A stretch of 64,000 nucleotides of DNA from Curtobacterium sp. MCPF17_052. Lineage in GTDB: Bacteria; Actinomycetota; Actinomycetes; Actinomycetales; Microbacteriaceae. A program made the position numbers and the translations under genes. Location of the stretch: the NCBI RefSeq assembly GCF_003234085.1, contig NZ_QKSD01000016.1, positions 1-64,000 of the forward strand, written 5' to 3'. Shown piece by piece: positions 9,111 to 17,257 of the stretch. Numbering within the stretch: position 1 is the first letter of the stretch; each line of letters begins with the position of its first letter. The notes under the pieces were generated by a model. The model was not told the origin of the DNA, searched no databases, and saw only the letters and a program-made list of their open reading frames with translations.

Positions 9111-9966
9111 GCCCATCCCCGTCACCCCGAACCTGCTCCGTGAGTGGTCCCTGCCGGAGGTCGGCGGCAGCAAGTACGGCCGCGGCCAGGTGCTCGTCGT
9201 CGGTGGCGCCGCGAAGACCCCCGGCGCGGCGATGCTGTCCGCGACCGCAGCCCTCCGTGTCGGCGGTGGACGCCTGACGCTCGCCGTCGCGGGCAGCGTC
9301 GCACCACACGTCGCCGTCGCCCTGCCCGAGTCGGGCGTGCAGCCCCTCGCCGAGGACGAGGGCGGCCACGTGGCCGTCGGCGCGATCCAGAGCCTGACGG
9401 ACGACCTGGCAGCCGCCGACGCGGTGCTCGTCGGCCCGGGGCTCGACGAACCCGAGGGGAGCCGCGACCTCGTCGCCGGACTCGCCGCGGCCGTCGGCGA
9501 CGAGACGGTCGTCGTGCTCGACGCCTTCGCGCTCGGGGTCGCCGCAGACCTGGTGGACGAACTCGCCCCGCTGCGCGGCCGACTCGTGATGACGCCGAAC
9601 TCCGGCGAGGCCGAACGGCTGCTCGGCCGGGACTGCTCGGACGACCACACCGACGCGGCGGAGATCGCCGAGCGTTTCGGGGCGGTCGTCTCCCTCGGCG
9701 GGATCATCGCCGCCCCGGACGGTCGGGCGTGGGCGAAGGGCACCGGCGCCGGGGGGCTGGGGACCAGCGGCAGCGGGGACGTGCTCTCCGGCGCGATCAC
9801 CGGGCTGCTCGCCCGCGGCGCCGACGTCGCGCAGGCCACGGTCTGGGCGACGCAGGTGCACGCCGCCGCGGGGGACCGCCTGGCGGTGCAGGTCGGACCG
9901 ATGGGCTACCTGGCGAGCGAACTGCTCGGCGAGATCCCACGCGTCCTGGTCGAGTTCGGCGCCTGA
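9103..9966 (+). CDS. nnrD: ADP-dependent NAD(P)H-hydrate dehydratase
   Basis: A 287-residue member of the ribokinase-like CARKD/NnrD family, which repairs damaged NAD(P)H hydrates by ADP-driven dehydration in the cytoplasm. Family features include KYGRGQVLVVGG near the N-terminus, the MTPNSGEAERLL segment, and the GSGDVLSGAI loop with the catalytic Asp near residue 225. The GTG at 9103 overlaps the phosphatase by 8 bases and has AAGGA about 10 bases upstream. No NnrE epimerase domain is fused, unlike many NnrD homologues, so the epimerase must be elsewhere. Confidence 0.9.
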   Translation: MSEPIPVTPNLLREWSLPEVGGSKYGRGQVLVVGGAAKTPGAAMLSATAALRVGGGRLTLAVAGSVAPHVAVALPESGVQPLAEDEGGHVAVGAIQSLTDDLAAADAVLVGPGLDEPEGSRDLVAGLAAAVGDETVVVLDAFALGVAADLVDELAPLRGRLVMTPNSGEAERLLGRDCSDDHTDAAEIAERFGAVVSLGGIIAAPDGRAWAKGTGAGGLGTSGSGDVLSGAITGLLARGADVAQATVWATQVHAAAGDRLAVQVGPMGYLASELLGEIPRVLVEFGA

Positions 9967-9982
9967 GGCGGCGTCCACCGCG

Positions 9983-10011
9983 TTGGCAGGTGGCGACGAT
10001 GCTGGTACCGT
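9983..10011 (+). promoter_or_regulatory. Sigma-70-type promoter reading toward a structured RNA candidate
   Basis: TTGGCA at 9983-9988 and TACCGT at 10006-10011 are separated by exactly 17 bases, a strong housekeeping match. No plus-strand gene follows for about 1.6 kb, so the transcript from about 10018 would be non-coding. Confidence 0.5.
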
Positions 10012-10017
10012 TCCAAG

Positions 10018-10129
10018 CAGGAGATCGGTGCAGGCCGCTTCCGGATCACGACCGGAATCCCCACAGAAACGCGGAGACCCAGGTGCAAGTCCTGGCACGT
10101 AGCTCAACGAGTAGAGCCCCGTTTTGCCT
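10018..10129 (+). ncRNA. tRNA-like structured RNA candidate
   Basis: Three short elements follow the promoter. A TTCCGG/CCGGAA hairpin is at 10039-10057. A 5-bp CCAGG/CCTGG stem with 7-base loop TGCAAGT at 10079-10095 has the shape and sequence of a tRNA T-arm. TA-GCTC-8 bases-GAGC at 10100-10117 has the shape of tRNA positions 8-25 (D-arm). The T-arm-like element precedes the D-arm-like one, the reverse of a normal tRNA. No acceptor or anticodon stem can be closed downstream. It could be a decayed pair of tRNAs, the cut end of a tRNA, or an unrecognised RNA. It converges on the HEPN-motif gene. Confidence 0.35.
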
Positions 10130-11014
10130 TCAGCCGTCGCGGCGACGAGCGAGTTCGGACTCGACCTCGGCGCGGGCGAGCCTGAGTGGCCCGTAGTGAT
10201 GACGGGCGAACCCATGGCACTTCCGTAGCACCGTGGCAGCATGCCCCGCTTGCGGGTGCTCGGTCAGGGCGTCCTCGACCGCCTCACGGATCCAATGGTC
10301 TCGTGGAAGCCCGAGCTGCAGCAGACCGTTGCACGCTCGATCGATCGCCTTGGTGACGGCGAGCGCCAGCAGCATCTCCCCGTGGCCCAGTCGGAGTACG
10401 TCGCCCTTCGCCAGCCGTGTGGGATCGCTCCCCGAGGCCTTCGTCCAGGCCAGCACCGCGGCCGGGGAGAGGGCGGACACGGCGTCCACGAGGCCCTGGT
10501 CCACCCGACCGCCGTCGTGGATGACCGCGTTCCGCATCCTGCGCAGGACCGCCAACTGTTCGAGAGGGAGGCCGTCGATGCGCGACCCGCACGCCTGCTG
10601 CAGTGCCTCGTGCTGCCCAGCCGACGGCGTCTCTCGAGCGCGTCGGCGTGAGACGAGCCCGGCGTCTGCAGCCATGCCCAGACAGGTCTTCAGGGAGTCC
10701 TCGTGGAGCGCAAGGACGTAGGCGATGCTCATCGCGCCGAGGTGGACGTCGGCCTCGGCGAGGATGTCGCTCGCTGCCTCGGCCGTGAGGTTGAAGCGGC
10801 GGATGTGCGGCACGTTCGGGTACACCTCGGGCAGGAGCCGGTCAGAACCGCGGTTCAGCTGGAGGAGGTGGTTCGAGAGCTGTGCGCCTGCGAGGAGCCC
10901 CATGAGGGCGTTGCTGGCTTCGACTCGGAGGGCTTCGTAGCGGCGGTAGGCGCGGAAACGGACCACCCCGAGCGGTACTGGCATGTGGTACATCATGCCA
11001 GTCGACCCAGTCAC
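10130..11014 (-). CDS. Hypothetical protein with a HEPN-type Rx4-6H motif
   Basis: A 294-residue cytoplasmic protein that I cannot assign to a named family. The GTG at 11014 overlaps the stop of the upstream gene (GTGA); an ATG at 10996 is the alternative. The central helix-rich part contains LRRMRNAVIHDGGRVD, in which R161-N-A-V-I-H166 fits the Rx4-6H motif of HEPN domains. These domains are often RNases in toxin-antitoxin, abortive-infection and CRISPR systems, but some are non-catalytic. No partner antitoxin is visible. Its 3' end abuts a tRNA-like sequence on the other strand. Its operon partner is the YdeI/DUF1905 protein, so a housekeeping role is also possible. Confidence 0.75.
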   Translation of the reverse strand: MTGSTGMMYHMPVPLGVVRFRAYRRYEALRVEASNALMGLLAGAQLSNHLLQLNRGSDRLLPEVYPNVPHIRRFNLTAEAASDILAEADVHLGAMSIAYVLALHEDSLKTCLGMAADAGLVSRRRARETPSAGQHEALQQACGSRIDGLPLEQLAVLRRMRNAVIHDGGRVDQGLVDAVSALSPAAVLAWTKASGSDPTRLAKGDVLRLGHGEMLLALAVTKAIDRACNGLLQLGLPRDHWIREAVEDALTEHPQAGHAATVLRKCHGFARHHYGPLRLARAEVESELARRRDG

Positions 11015-11448
11015 CCGCGGAGCGACTCCACGGCCTTCGCGACCCGCCGCGCGCGGGTCTCCGGCGCCTTCGCCTGCGCCACCGGGTCGACGAGCGCCCG
11101 CTGCCGCGACGCCGACAGCGTGTCGAACGCGGCGCGGACCCCGGCGGCTGTGAGCGCCTGGTCCAGGTCGTCCGGCATGTCCACGGTCCGCGGCAGCGTG
11201 TCCACCTCGAGTGACACCGTCACGGTCTGCCCAGCGACGATGCCCGAGGCCGTCCGGTGCTCCGCGGACAGCGGGACGAGGGCCTGTCCGCCCATCACGC
11301 CGACCGTCGAGCGGTAGGTGTAGCCACCGTCGATGGTGACCACGACGGCCGGGCTTCCGCCGGAGCCCAGCGCCTCGATCACCTCGGGCGGGACGGGCAG
11401 GCCGGTGGCGTTGACCCGCGCCTGCAGGACGGTCGTCGTGAACTCCAT
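11011..11448 (-). CDS. DUF1905/YdeI-type protein
   Basis: A 145-residue cytoplasmic protein. Residues 1-90 resemble the DUF1905 beta-barrel (TTTVLQARVNATGLPVPPEV, DGGYTYRSTVGVMGGQALVPLS). The C-terminal ALTAAGVRAAFDTLSASRQ segment and the KAPETRARRVAKAVESL tail are typical of YdeI/OmdA 'bacteriocin-protection' proteins. The biochemical role of the family is not settled. GGGAGG precedes the ATG. It is translationally coupled to the HEPN-motif gene downstream. Confidence 0.8.
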   Translation of the reverse strand: MEFTTTVLQARVNATGLPVPPEVIEALGSGGSPAVVVTIDGGYTYRSTVGVMGGQALVPLSAEHRTASGIVAGQTVTVSLEVDTLPRTVDMPDDLDQALTAAGVRAAFDTLSASRQRALVDPVAQAKAPETRARRVAKAVESLRG

Positions 11449-11636
11449 GCGGGCCTCCCGGCTGCTCGATCACCGGCGGACCGAGATCACGCAGAACCGT
11501 ACATGCGCACGCGCTGTTCTGCCACCGTTCACCGTTCGAGCACGGACCGGAAACCGGCCGCGTCCACGATCGTCCCGACCGGCGCTCCCAGCCGGACCGG
11601 CCCGACGGGTCGGACCCGAACACGGAAGGCTTCCCC

Positions 11637-12779
11637 GTGCAGTACAAGCGCACCCTCACCGGCCTGGCATTCGCCGCAGCGGCCGTCGTCACCCTCGCCG
11701 GCTGCTCGGCCACGAGCTCCGCCTCGACGAGCAGCGGCGACGCGAGCTGGAAGACCGCCACGAGCGCCGAGGGCGCCGGCGGCATGGACGCCCTGGTGAA
11801 GGCCGCGAAGGCGGAGGGGCAGCTCAACGTCATCGCGCTCCCGCCGAGCTGGGCGAACTACGGCAAGATCATCGACGGCTTCACGGAGAAGTACGGCATC
11901 AAGATCAACTCCGCCAACCCGAACGGGTCGAGCGCCGACGAGGTCGCCGCCGTGAAGTCGCAGAAGGGCCAGTCGACGGCTCCCGACGTGCTCGACCTCG
12001 GCAACGCCGTGCTGCAGCAGAACCTCGGGCTGCTGACGGACTACAAGGTCGCGAACTGGAGCGACATCCCCACGGACCTGAAGGAGAAGGACGGCGCCTG
12101 GACCCGGGACTACACGGGCCTGATGTCGATCGGCTACGACTCGTCGAAGATCACGGACGCACCGGAGGACCTGAACGACCTGCTCGGCGCCGAGTACAAG
12201 GGCAAGGTCTCGATCGCCGGTGACCCCACCCAGGCGAACCAGGCCGCCAGCGCGGTCTACCTCGCGGCGCTCGAGAACGGCGGCTCGGCCGACGACATCA
12301 GCAAGGGCATCGACTACTTCGGCGAGCTCAAGCAGGCCGGCAACTTCCAGAACGTGTTGCCGTCGCAGGCCACGGTCGCCTCGGGTGAGACCCCCGTCGT
12401 CGTCCAGTGGTCCTACAACAACCTGGCCTGGGGCCCGGCAGCCGGCGCGAGCGGCAACGAGCACTGGAAGACCGTCGTCCCCGAGGGGCAGGCGCTCAGC
12501 TCGTACTACTCGCAGGCGATCAACAAGGACGCCCCGCACCCCGCGGCCGCCCGCCTGTGGCAGGAGTACATCGCCAGCCCCGACGCCCAGAACCTGTACC
12601 TGCAGGCCGGAGCGTTCCCGTCCACCCTCGCCGCGCTCCAGGAGTCGGGCAAGGTCGACGAGGACGCGCTGCAGGCCGCCGGTGGCGCACCGAAGAACTC
12701 GGTCGAGCTGACCGACGCGCAGGTGACCGCGGCCGCGAAGGTCCTGGCGGCCGAGTGGTCGTCCACGATGGGCTCCTGA
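11637..12779 (+). CDS. ABC transporter substrate-binding lipoprotein (polyamine/iron type)
   Basis: A 380-residue extracellular solute-binding protein with a lipobox (TLAGC, Cys at about 23). The fold pattern (EGQLNVIALPPSWANYGKII, FTEKYGIKIN, PDVLDLGNAV) fits the spermidine/putrescine, Fe3+, phosphonate or thiamine-type binding proteins, not the sugar ones. The ligand cannot be told from sequence alone. GTG start with GGAAGG about 8 bases upstream. It is the first gene of a complete four-gene importer. The 188 bases upstream hold only an uncertain promoter (CACCGTTCACCGTTCG repeats near 11521-11537). Confidence 0.9.
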   Translation: MQYKRTLTGLAFAAAAVVTLAGCSATSSASTSSGDASWKTATSAEGAGGMDALVKAAKAEGQLNVIALPPSWANYGKIIDGFTEKYGIKINSANPNGSSADEVAAVKSQKGQSTAPDVLDLGNAVLQQNLGLLTDYKVANWSDIPTDLKEKDGAWTRDYTGLMSIGYDSSKITDAPEDLNDLLGAEYKGKVSIAGDPTQANQAASAVYLAALENGGSADDISKGIDYFGELKQAGNFQNVLPSQATVASGETPVVVQWSYNNLAWGPAAGASGNEHWKTVVPEGQALSSYYSQAINKDAPHPAAARLWQEYIASPDAQNLYLQAGAFPSTLAALQESGKVDEDALQAAGGAPKNSVELTDAQVTAAAKVLAAEWSSTMGS

Positions 12780-12784
12780 GCAGC

Positions 12785-13780
12785 ATGACCACCGCATCGG
12801 CCCCCGGCACCGCGGGGGTGCCCGCCGCCGGGGTCCCGGCCGCGACGCTCGTCACGAGCGAGCAGGCGACCGCGACCCGCGCGGGCACGCAGGCCGATGC
12901 CGCCGCCCGCCGCGGCGCCGGACCCCGTGTCCGGCGCCGCGGCGGCGTCGCGTGGCTCGGCCTCACCCCGTTCGCGGCGTACGTGCTGCTCTTCCTCGCC
13001 GTGCCGGCGCTGATCGCCGTCGGTTCCGGGTTCTTCGACGCGTCGGGCCACCCGACGCTCGCGAACCTGGCCGCGCTCGGCGACCCCAGCGTGCTGCGGG
13101 CCTTCGGTGGCTCGTTCGGGCTGTCCGCGGCCTCGGCCGTGATCGGGGCGGTGGTCGGGGCGCTCGTGTGCTGGGCGCTCGCCGCGCTCCGGCCGGACGG
13201 CATCGTCCGGTCGATGATCGACTCCGCCGCCAGCGTGCTGGCCCAGTTCGGCGGTGTGATGCTCGCCTTCGCGTTCATCGCGACGATCGGCACGCAGGGA
13301 CTGGTTACGGCGTGGCTGGTGTCCACCTTCCACTGGGACCTCAACGCCGACGGCGCCTTCCTCTACACGGTGCCCGGCCTGGTGATCCCCTACGTGTACT
13401 TCCAGGTACCGCTCATGGTCCTCACCTTCATGCCCGCACTCGAGGGCGTCAAGACGCAGTGGGGCGAGGCCGCGGCGACGCTCGGAGCATCGCGCGCCAC
13501 CTACTGGCGTCGCGTGGCGCTGCCCGTGCTCGCGCCGGCGTTCTGGGGATCGCTGCTGCTGCTGTTCGCGAACGGGTTCTCGTCGTTCGCGACGGCGGCT
13601 GCGCTCATCTCGCAGGGCGGCATCGTCCCGCTGACGATCCGCGCGCAGCTCACCAGCGAGACGATCATCGGCCTGCAGAACGTCGCGGGGGTCCTGGCCC
13701 TCGGCATGGTCGTCGTGATGGCGGTCGTGATGACGGCGTACTCGCTGCTGCAGCGTCGCGCCGCCCGGTGGCAGCGGTGA
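12785..13780 (+). CDS. ABC transporter permease, PotB/FbpB-like
   Basis: A 331-residue inner-membrane permease. The first 50 residues are an Ala/Arg-rich cytoplasmic tail. Six membrane segments follow, beginning with WLGLTPFAAYVLLFLAVPAL. The ATPase-coupling loop is EGVKTQWGEAAATLGASRAT. It starts 5 bases after the binding protein stops and ends overlapping the next permease (GTGA). Reading it alone does not reveal the substrate. Confidence 0.9.
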   Translation: MTTASAPGTAGVPAAGVPAATLVTSEQATATRAGTQADAAARRGAGPRVRRRGGVAWLGLTPFAAYVLLFLAVPALIAVGSGFFDASGHPTLANLAALGDPSVLRAFGGSFGLSAASAVIGAVVGALVCWALAALRPDGIVRSMIDSAASVLAQFGGVMLAFAFIATIGTQGLVTAWLVSTFHWDLNADGAFLYTVPGLVIPYVYFQVPLMVLTFMPALEGVKTQWGEAAATLGASRATYWRRVALPVLAPAFWGSLLLLFANGFSSFATAAALISQGGIVPLTIRAQLTSETIIGLQNVAGVLALGMVVVMAVVMTAYSLLQRRAARWQR

Positions 13781-14706
13781 GCGCGGGAGCGCCGGCCCGT
13801 CCGGCAGGCCCGGCCCGTCCGGCAGGCCCGGCCCGTCCGGCACGTCCGGCACGTTCCGCTCGGACGGGAGGCCCGTCCCGCGTCCCACAGTTCGGTGCAG
13901 CCCCGTCACGGGGCACCGCCGCGATCGTCCTGGTCGTCGTCGGACTCATCTTCGCGGTGCCGCTGGTCGCGCTGCTGCAGTTCACGTTCCGGCAGGGCAC
14001 CGACGGCAGCCTGACCACGGCGCACTACACGGCCCTCGCCGACCCGGCGAACGCGGGCACCTACCAGCCGGTGTTCGACGGCCTCGGCGCCTCGCTCCTG
14101 ATCGCGGTCATCGCGGTCGCGATCGTCCTGCTCGTGCTGCTGCCCGCGCAGGTCATCACCGCCCTGCACCACCCGCGGCTCCGACGCATCCTCGAGTTCG
14201 TCTGCCTGGTGCCGATCACCGTGCCGGTCGTCGTGCTCGTCGTCGGGTTCGTGCCCGTCTACCAGGTCGTCGCCCAGGTGTTCGGGTCCGGCGCCTGGAC
14301 GCTGTCCTTCGCCATCGGCATCATCGCGCTGCCGTTCGCCTTCCGTCCGATCTCCGCCGCGATCACGTCGATGGACCTGATCACCCTGACCGAGGCCGCC
14401 CGCTCCCTCGGGGCGTCGTGGTGGACGGTGACGTGGCGGGTGCTCCTGCCGAACCTGCGGCGGGGGATCCTCGCCGCGTGCTTCCTCACGATCACGGTCG
14501 TCCTGGGCGAGTACACCCTGGCGTCGTTCCTCTCCCGCACCACCTTCCAGACGGCACTGCTCCTCGTGCAGGGGACCGACCCGTACGTCGCGGCGATCTT
14601 CTCGCTCGGCGCGCTGGTGTTCGGCTTCCTGCTGCTCGTCGCCATCGGCCGGATCGGTCGGCGCCGCACGCGTGTCCGTCGTCCCCACCGCAAGGACCCC
14701 GCATGA
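13777..14706 (+). CDS. ABC transporter permease, PotC/FbpB-like
   Basis: A 309-residue inner-membrane permease, started at the GTG that overlaps the upstream stop. Residues 4-30 are a low-complexity tail of repeated Pro-Ala-Arg/Pro-Ala-Gly units (13791-13860), encoded by imperfect direct repeats of GCCCGTCCGGCAG type. Six hydrophobic helices follow (IVLVVVGLIFAVPLVALL first), with the coupling loop TLTEAARSLGASWWTVTWRV. Its stop overlaps the ATPase ATG. The repetitive tail is probably a recent expansion with no transport role. Confidence 0.9.
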   Translation: MSAGAPARPAGPARPAGPARPARPARSARTGGPSRVPQFGAAPSRGTAAIVLVVVGLIFAVPLVALLQFTFRQGTDGSLTTAHYTALADPANAGTYQPVFDGLGASLLIAVIAVAIVLLVLLPAQVITALHHPRLRRILEFVCLVPITVPVVVLVVGFVPVYQVVAQVFGSGAWTLSFAIGIIALPFAFRPISAAITSMDLITLTEAARSLGASWWTVTWRVLLPNLRRGILAACFLTITVVLGEYTLASFLSRTTFQTALLLVQGTDPYVAAIFSLGALVFGFLLLVAIGRIGRRRTRVRRPHRKDPA

Positions 14707-15773
14707 CCACCACTGCACCCGCCGCCCTCGCGTCCCTGTCGGGCACCGGCGCCGTCGTCGAACTCGAGGCGGTCGAGAAGCGCTACGGCGCCCACCGGGC
14801 ACTCGCCGGGTTGTCGCTGCGCGTCGAGCCGGGGGAGTTCGTGTCGCTCCTCGGCCCCTCCGGCTGCGGCAAGACGACCGCGTTGCGCGCGCTCGCCGGG
14901 CTCGAGGCGATCGACGCCGGTGCCATCCGCATCGACGGCGAGGACGTGGCGAACACCCCCGCGAACAAGCGCGACATGGGGATGGTCTTCCAGCAGTACT
15001 CGCTGTTCCCGCACATGACCGTGCGGCAGAACGTGGCGTTCGGCCTCGAGATGCGCAGGGTGCCGTCGTCCGAGCGGAAGTCCCGGGTCGTCGACGCGCT
15101 CGACATGGTGCACCTCGCCGACTTCGCCGATCGGTTCCCGCACCAGCTCTCCGGTGGGCAGCAGCAGCGCGTGGCACTCGCCCGCGCGCTCGTCACCCGC
15201 CCCCGCGTGCTGCTCCTCGACGAGCCGCTGTCCGCCCTCGACGCCAAGGTGCGGGTGTCCCTCCGCGAGGAAATCCGCCGTATCCAGTCCGACCTCGGCA
15301 TCACCACGGTCTTCGTCACGCACGACCAAGAGGAGGCGCTCGCCGTGTCCGACCGGATCGCGGTGATGAACGCGGGCGACATCGAGCAGATCGGGACGCC
15401 CGAGGAGCTCTACCGCTCCCCGTCGTCGGCGTTCACGGCGGACTTCGTCGGGCAGTCGAACCGACTCGGCGGTGACCTGCGCGGCGGCGACGTGTTCGTC
15501 TACGGTTTCCGGGTCCCCGCACTCGACCTCACCGTGGCGGACGGTCCCGTGCTCGCCTACGTCCGACCGGAGGACATCGCGTTCGCTCCCGAGGGCGTCA
15601 CCGGCACCGTCGTCTCCTCGAGCTTCCTCGGCTCGATCCGGCGCACCACGGTCCGGCTCGACGACGACACCATCGTCACGGTCCAGCACGAGGTCGGCGA
15701 CCGACGCGCGTCCGGTGACCCCGTGGCGGTCCGGCTGCTCGGCGCTCCGGTGGCGGTGGCACCCGTCTCCTGA
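14703..15773 (+). CDS. ABC transporter ATP-binding protein, PotA/FbpC-like
   Basis: A 356-residue ATPase that powers the importer encoded upstream. Walker A is GPSGCGKTT (about residues 52-60), the Q-loop is in VFQQYSLFPHM, the signature is [15 protein letters not shown], Walker B is VLLLDEPLSALD and the switch is VFVTHDQEEAL. The last 100 residues form a TOBE-type regulatory domain (VLAYVRPEDIAFAPEGVTG). Length and layout match the polyamine/iron importer class. It is the last gene of the operon. Confidence 0.93.
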   Translation: MTTTAPAALASLSGTGAVVELEAVEKRYGAHRALAGLSLRVEPGEFVSLLGPSGCGKTTALRALAGLEAIDAGAIRIDGEDVANTPANKRDMGMVFQQYSLFPHMTVRQNVAFGLEMRRVPSSERKSRVVDALDMVHLADFADRFPHQLSGGQQQRVALARALVTRPRVLLLDEPLSALDAKVRVSLREEIRRIQSDLGITTVFVTHDQEEALAVSDRIAVMNAGDIEQIGTPEELYRSPSSAFTADFVGQSNRLGGDLRGGDVFVYGFRVPALDLTVADGPVLAYVRPEDIAFAPEGVTGTVVSSSFLGSIRRTTVRLDDDTIVTVQHEVGDRRASGDPVAVRLLGAPVAVAPVS

Positions 15774-15832
15774 TCGCAGCCGTCTCCTGACTGCAGGGGA
15801 CGCGGCGCGGGTGGGGCGTGCCTCCCGTCCGG

Positions 15833-16312
15833 TCAGCGCTCGAAGCGCGCCGCGACCTCGTCCGCCAGGACCGCGTCGACCCGTCGGCGCATGTTCTCGG
15901 GCATGTCCGGGAGGCTCGTGACCGGTGCCCAGAACGCCTCGGTGTTCTCGCCGTCGGCCGGGTACGGGTCCCCCGACACCCAGCGGCAGGCGAAGACGAG
16001 GTCCATGTACTGCGCCCGGTCGCCGTTCGGGTAGGTCATCGGTTCGAGCGTCTGCACCCACGCGAGGCGCTCGGCGACGGCGACGACGTCGGCCTCCTCG
16101 AGGACCTCGCGCTCGGCGGCCACGGCGGGTTCCTCACCGGGATCCACGATGCCGGTGACCGGGGTGAGCGCGCCGTTGTCGGCGCGGCGGACGACGAGGA
16201 GTTCGCGGTCGTCGCCGTCGCCGCGGGTGACGACCGCGGTGACGCCGGTGAGCCAGAGCAGCTCGGTGCCGACCTTCTCGCGCAGGGACAGGACGAAGTC
16301 GGGGGTGGGCAT
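15833..16312 (-). CDS. NUDIX hydrolase
   Basis: A 159-residue cytoplasmic hydrolase of nucleoside-diphosphate-type substrates; the actual substrate is unknown. The Nudix box runs GIVDPGEEP...REVLEEADVV (about residues 55-77), with all catalytic Glu residues present and Ala in place of the usual Gly near its end. The start is supported by a leaderless arrangement: TAGCGT on the minus strand (16319-16324) ends 6 bases before the ATG. It diverges from nagB across 74 bases, so the nagB operator may affect both genes. Confidence 0.88.
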   Translation of the reverse strand: MPTPDFVLSLREKVGTELLWLTGVTAVVTRGDGDDRELLVVRRADNGALTPVTGIVDPGEEPAVAAEREVLEEADVVAVAERLAWVQTLEPMTYPNGDRAQYMDLVFACRWVSGDPYPADGENTEAFWAPVTSLPDMPENMRRRVDAVLADEVAARFER

Positions 16313-16359
16313 GCCGCCACGCTACCGGGGTCGCCCGGAGCGTCCGACCCCTGTCGCGC

Positions 16360-16375
16360 ACTGGTCATGACCAGT
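16360..16375. promoter_or_regulatory. DasR/NagR-type operator overlapping the nagB promoter
   Basis: ACTGGTCATGACCAGT is a perfect 16-bp palindrome. It matches the TGGTC-N2-GACCA core recognised by the GntR-family regulators DasR (Streptomyces) and NagR, which sense amino-sugar phosphates. It abuts the -10-like TAGGCT at 16375-16380, which lies 6 bases before the nagB GTG. Bound repressor would block the promoter directly. Confidence 0.75.
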
Positions 16376-16386
16376 AGGCTGACGGC

Positions 16387-17172
16387 GTGGAGATCATCAT
16401 CCTGCCCACTCCGGCGGAGGTCGGTCGCGTCGCCGCGGCCAAGATCGCGTCGGTCGTCACGGAGAAGCCGTCCGCGGTCGTCGGACTCGCCACGGGGTCG
16501 AGCCCCGAGGGCATCTACGCCGACCTGCGTCGTCGTGTCGAGGCCGGCGAGCTGTCGTTCGCGCAGGCCCGCGGGTTCGCGCTCGACGAGTACGTCGGCA
16601 TCCCGCTCGAACACCCGGAGTCGTACGCCAGCGTCATCGCCCGCGACGTCGTCGGGCCACTCGGCTTCGACCCGACCCGGGTCCGGGTGCCGGACGGCCG
16701 TGCCGGGGACCTGGCGTTCGCCGCGAAGGAGTACGACGCCGCGATCCGGGCCGCCGGTGGGGTCGACGTGCAGATCCTCGGCATCGGCGCGAACGGGCAC
16801 ATCGGGTTCAACGAGCCGACGTCCTCGTTCGCGTCCCGGACCCGCATCAAGACCCTCGCGCCGTCCACACGCGAGGCGAACGCCCGGTTCTTCGACTCGC
16901 CCGACCAGGTGCCGACGCACTGCATGACGCAGGGGCTCGGCACGATCCTCGAGGCCCGCGAGCTCGTCCTCGTCGCGCAGGGTGCGGCGAAGGCGGATGC
17001 GGTCGCCGCCGCGGTCGAGGGGCCGCTGAGCTCCTTCGTCCCGGGCTCCGCGCTGCAGCTGCACGAGCACGCCACGGTCGTCGTCGACGAAGAGGCCGCC
17101 GCGGGCCTCCGTCTCGCCGACTACTACCGCTACACGTACGCGAACAAGCCGTCCTGGCAGCGCTTCGAGTAG
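16387..17172 (+). CDS. nagB: Glucosamine-6-phosphate deaminase
   Basis: A 261-residue enzyme converting glucosamine-6-phosphate to fructose-6-phosphate and ammonia, the last step of GlcNAc catabolism. Family motifs are GLATGSSPEGIY near residue 37, FALDEYVGIP with the catalytic Asp near 75, and GIGANGHIGFNEP near 137. Length matches the family. The GTG start has no Shine-Dalgarno and follows a -10-like TAGGCT by 6 bases, so the mRNA is probably leaderless. A DasR/NagR-type palindrome sits on the promoter. nagA lies 9 kb away on the other strand without such a site. Confidence 0.96.
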   Translation: MEIIILPTPAEVGRVAAAKIASVVTEKPSAVVGLATGSSPEGIYADLRRRVEAGELSFAQARGFALDEYVGIPLEHPESYASVIARDVVGPLGFDPTRVRVPDGRAGDLAFAAKEYDAAIRAAGGVDVQILGIGANGHIGFNEPTSSFASRTRIKTLAPSTREANARFFDSPDQVPTHCMTQGLGTILEARELVLVAQGAAKADAVAAAVEGPLSSFVPGSALQLHEHATVVVDEEAAAGLRLADYYRYTYANKPSWQRFE

Positions 17173-17183
17173 CCCCCCCCCCG

Positions 17184-17251
17184 CAAAACGCAACGTCGGC
17201 GGTTCCTCGCAGCGGTGTTCCGTTGCGTGCAGCCGCCGACGTTGCGTTCCG
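17184..17251. terminator. Bidirectional terminator between nagB and the PatB-like gene
   Basis: AACGCAACGTCGGCGG (17187-17202) and its exact complement at 17233-17248 form a 16-bp stem with a 30-base loop. The flanking CGC/GCG extends it past a 2-base mismatch. It lies between convergent genes just after a run of ten C residues and probably ends transcription from both sides. Confidence 0.6.
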
Positions 17252-17257
17252 CGGGAG

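Noticed and set aside
6756..9839. A minus-strand open frame of more than 1000 codons opposite the surface protein and phosphatase genes
   Set aside because: Its composition is low-complexity Arg/Gly and it mirrors three well-supported plus-strand genes.
17173..17182. Run of ten C residues after nagB
   Set aside because: It could be a real slippage site, but it lies outside any gene and shows nothing further.
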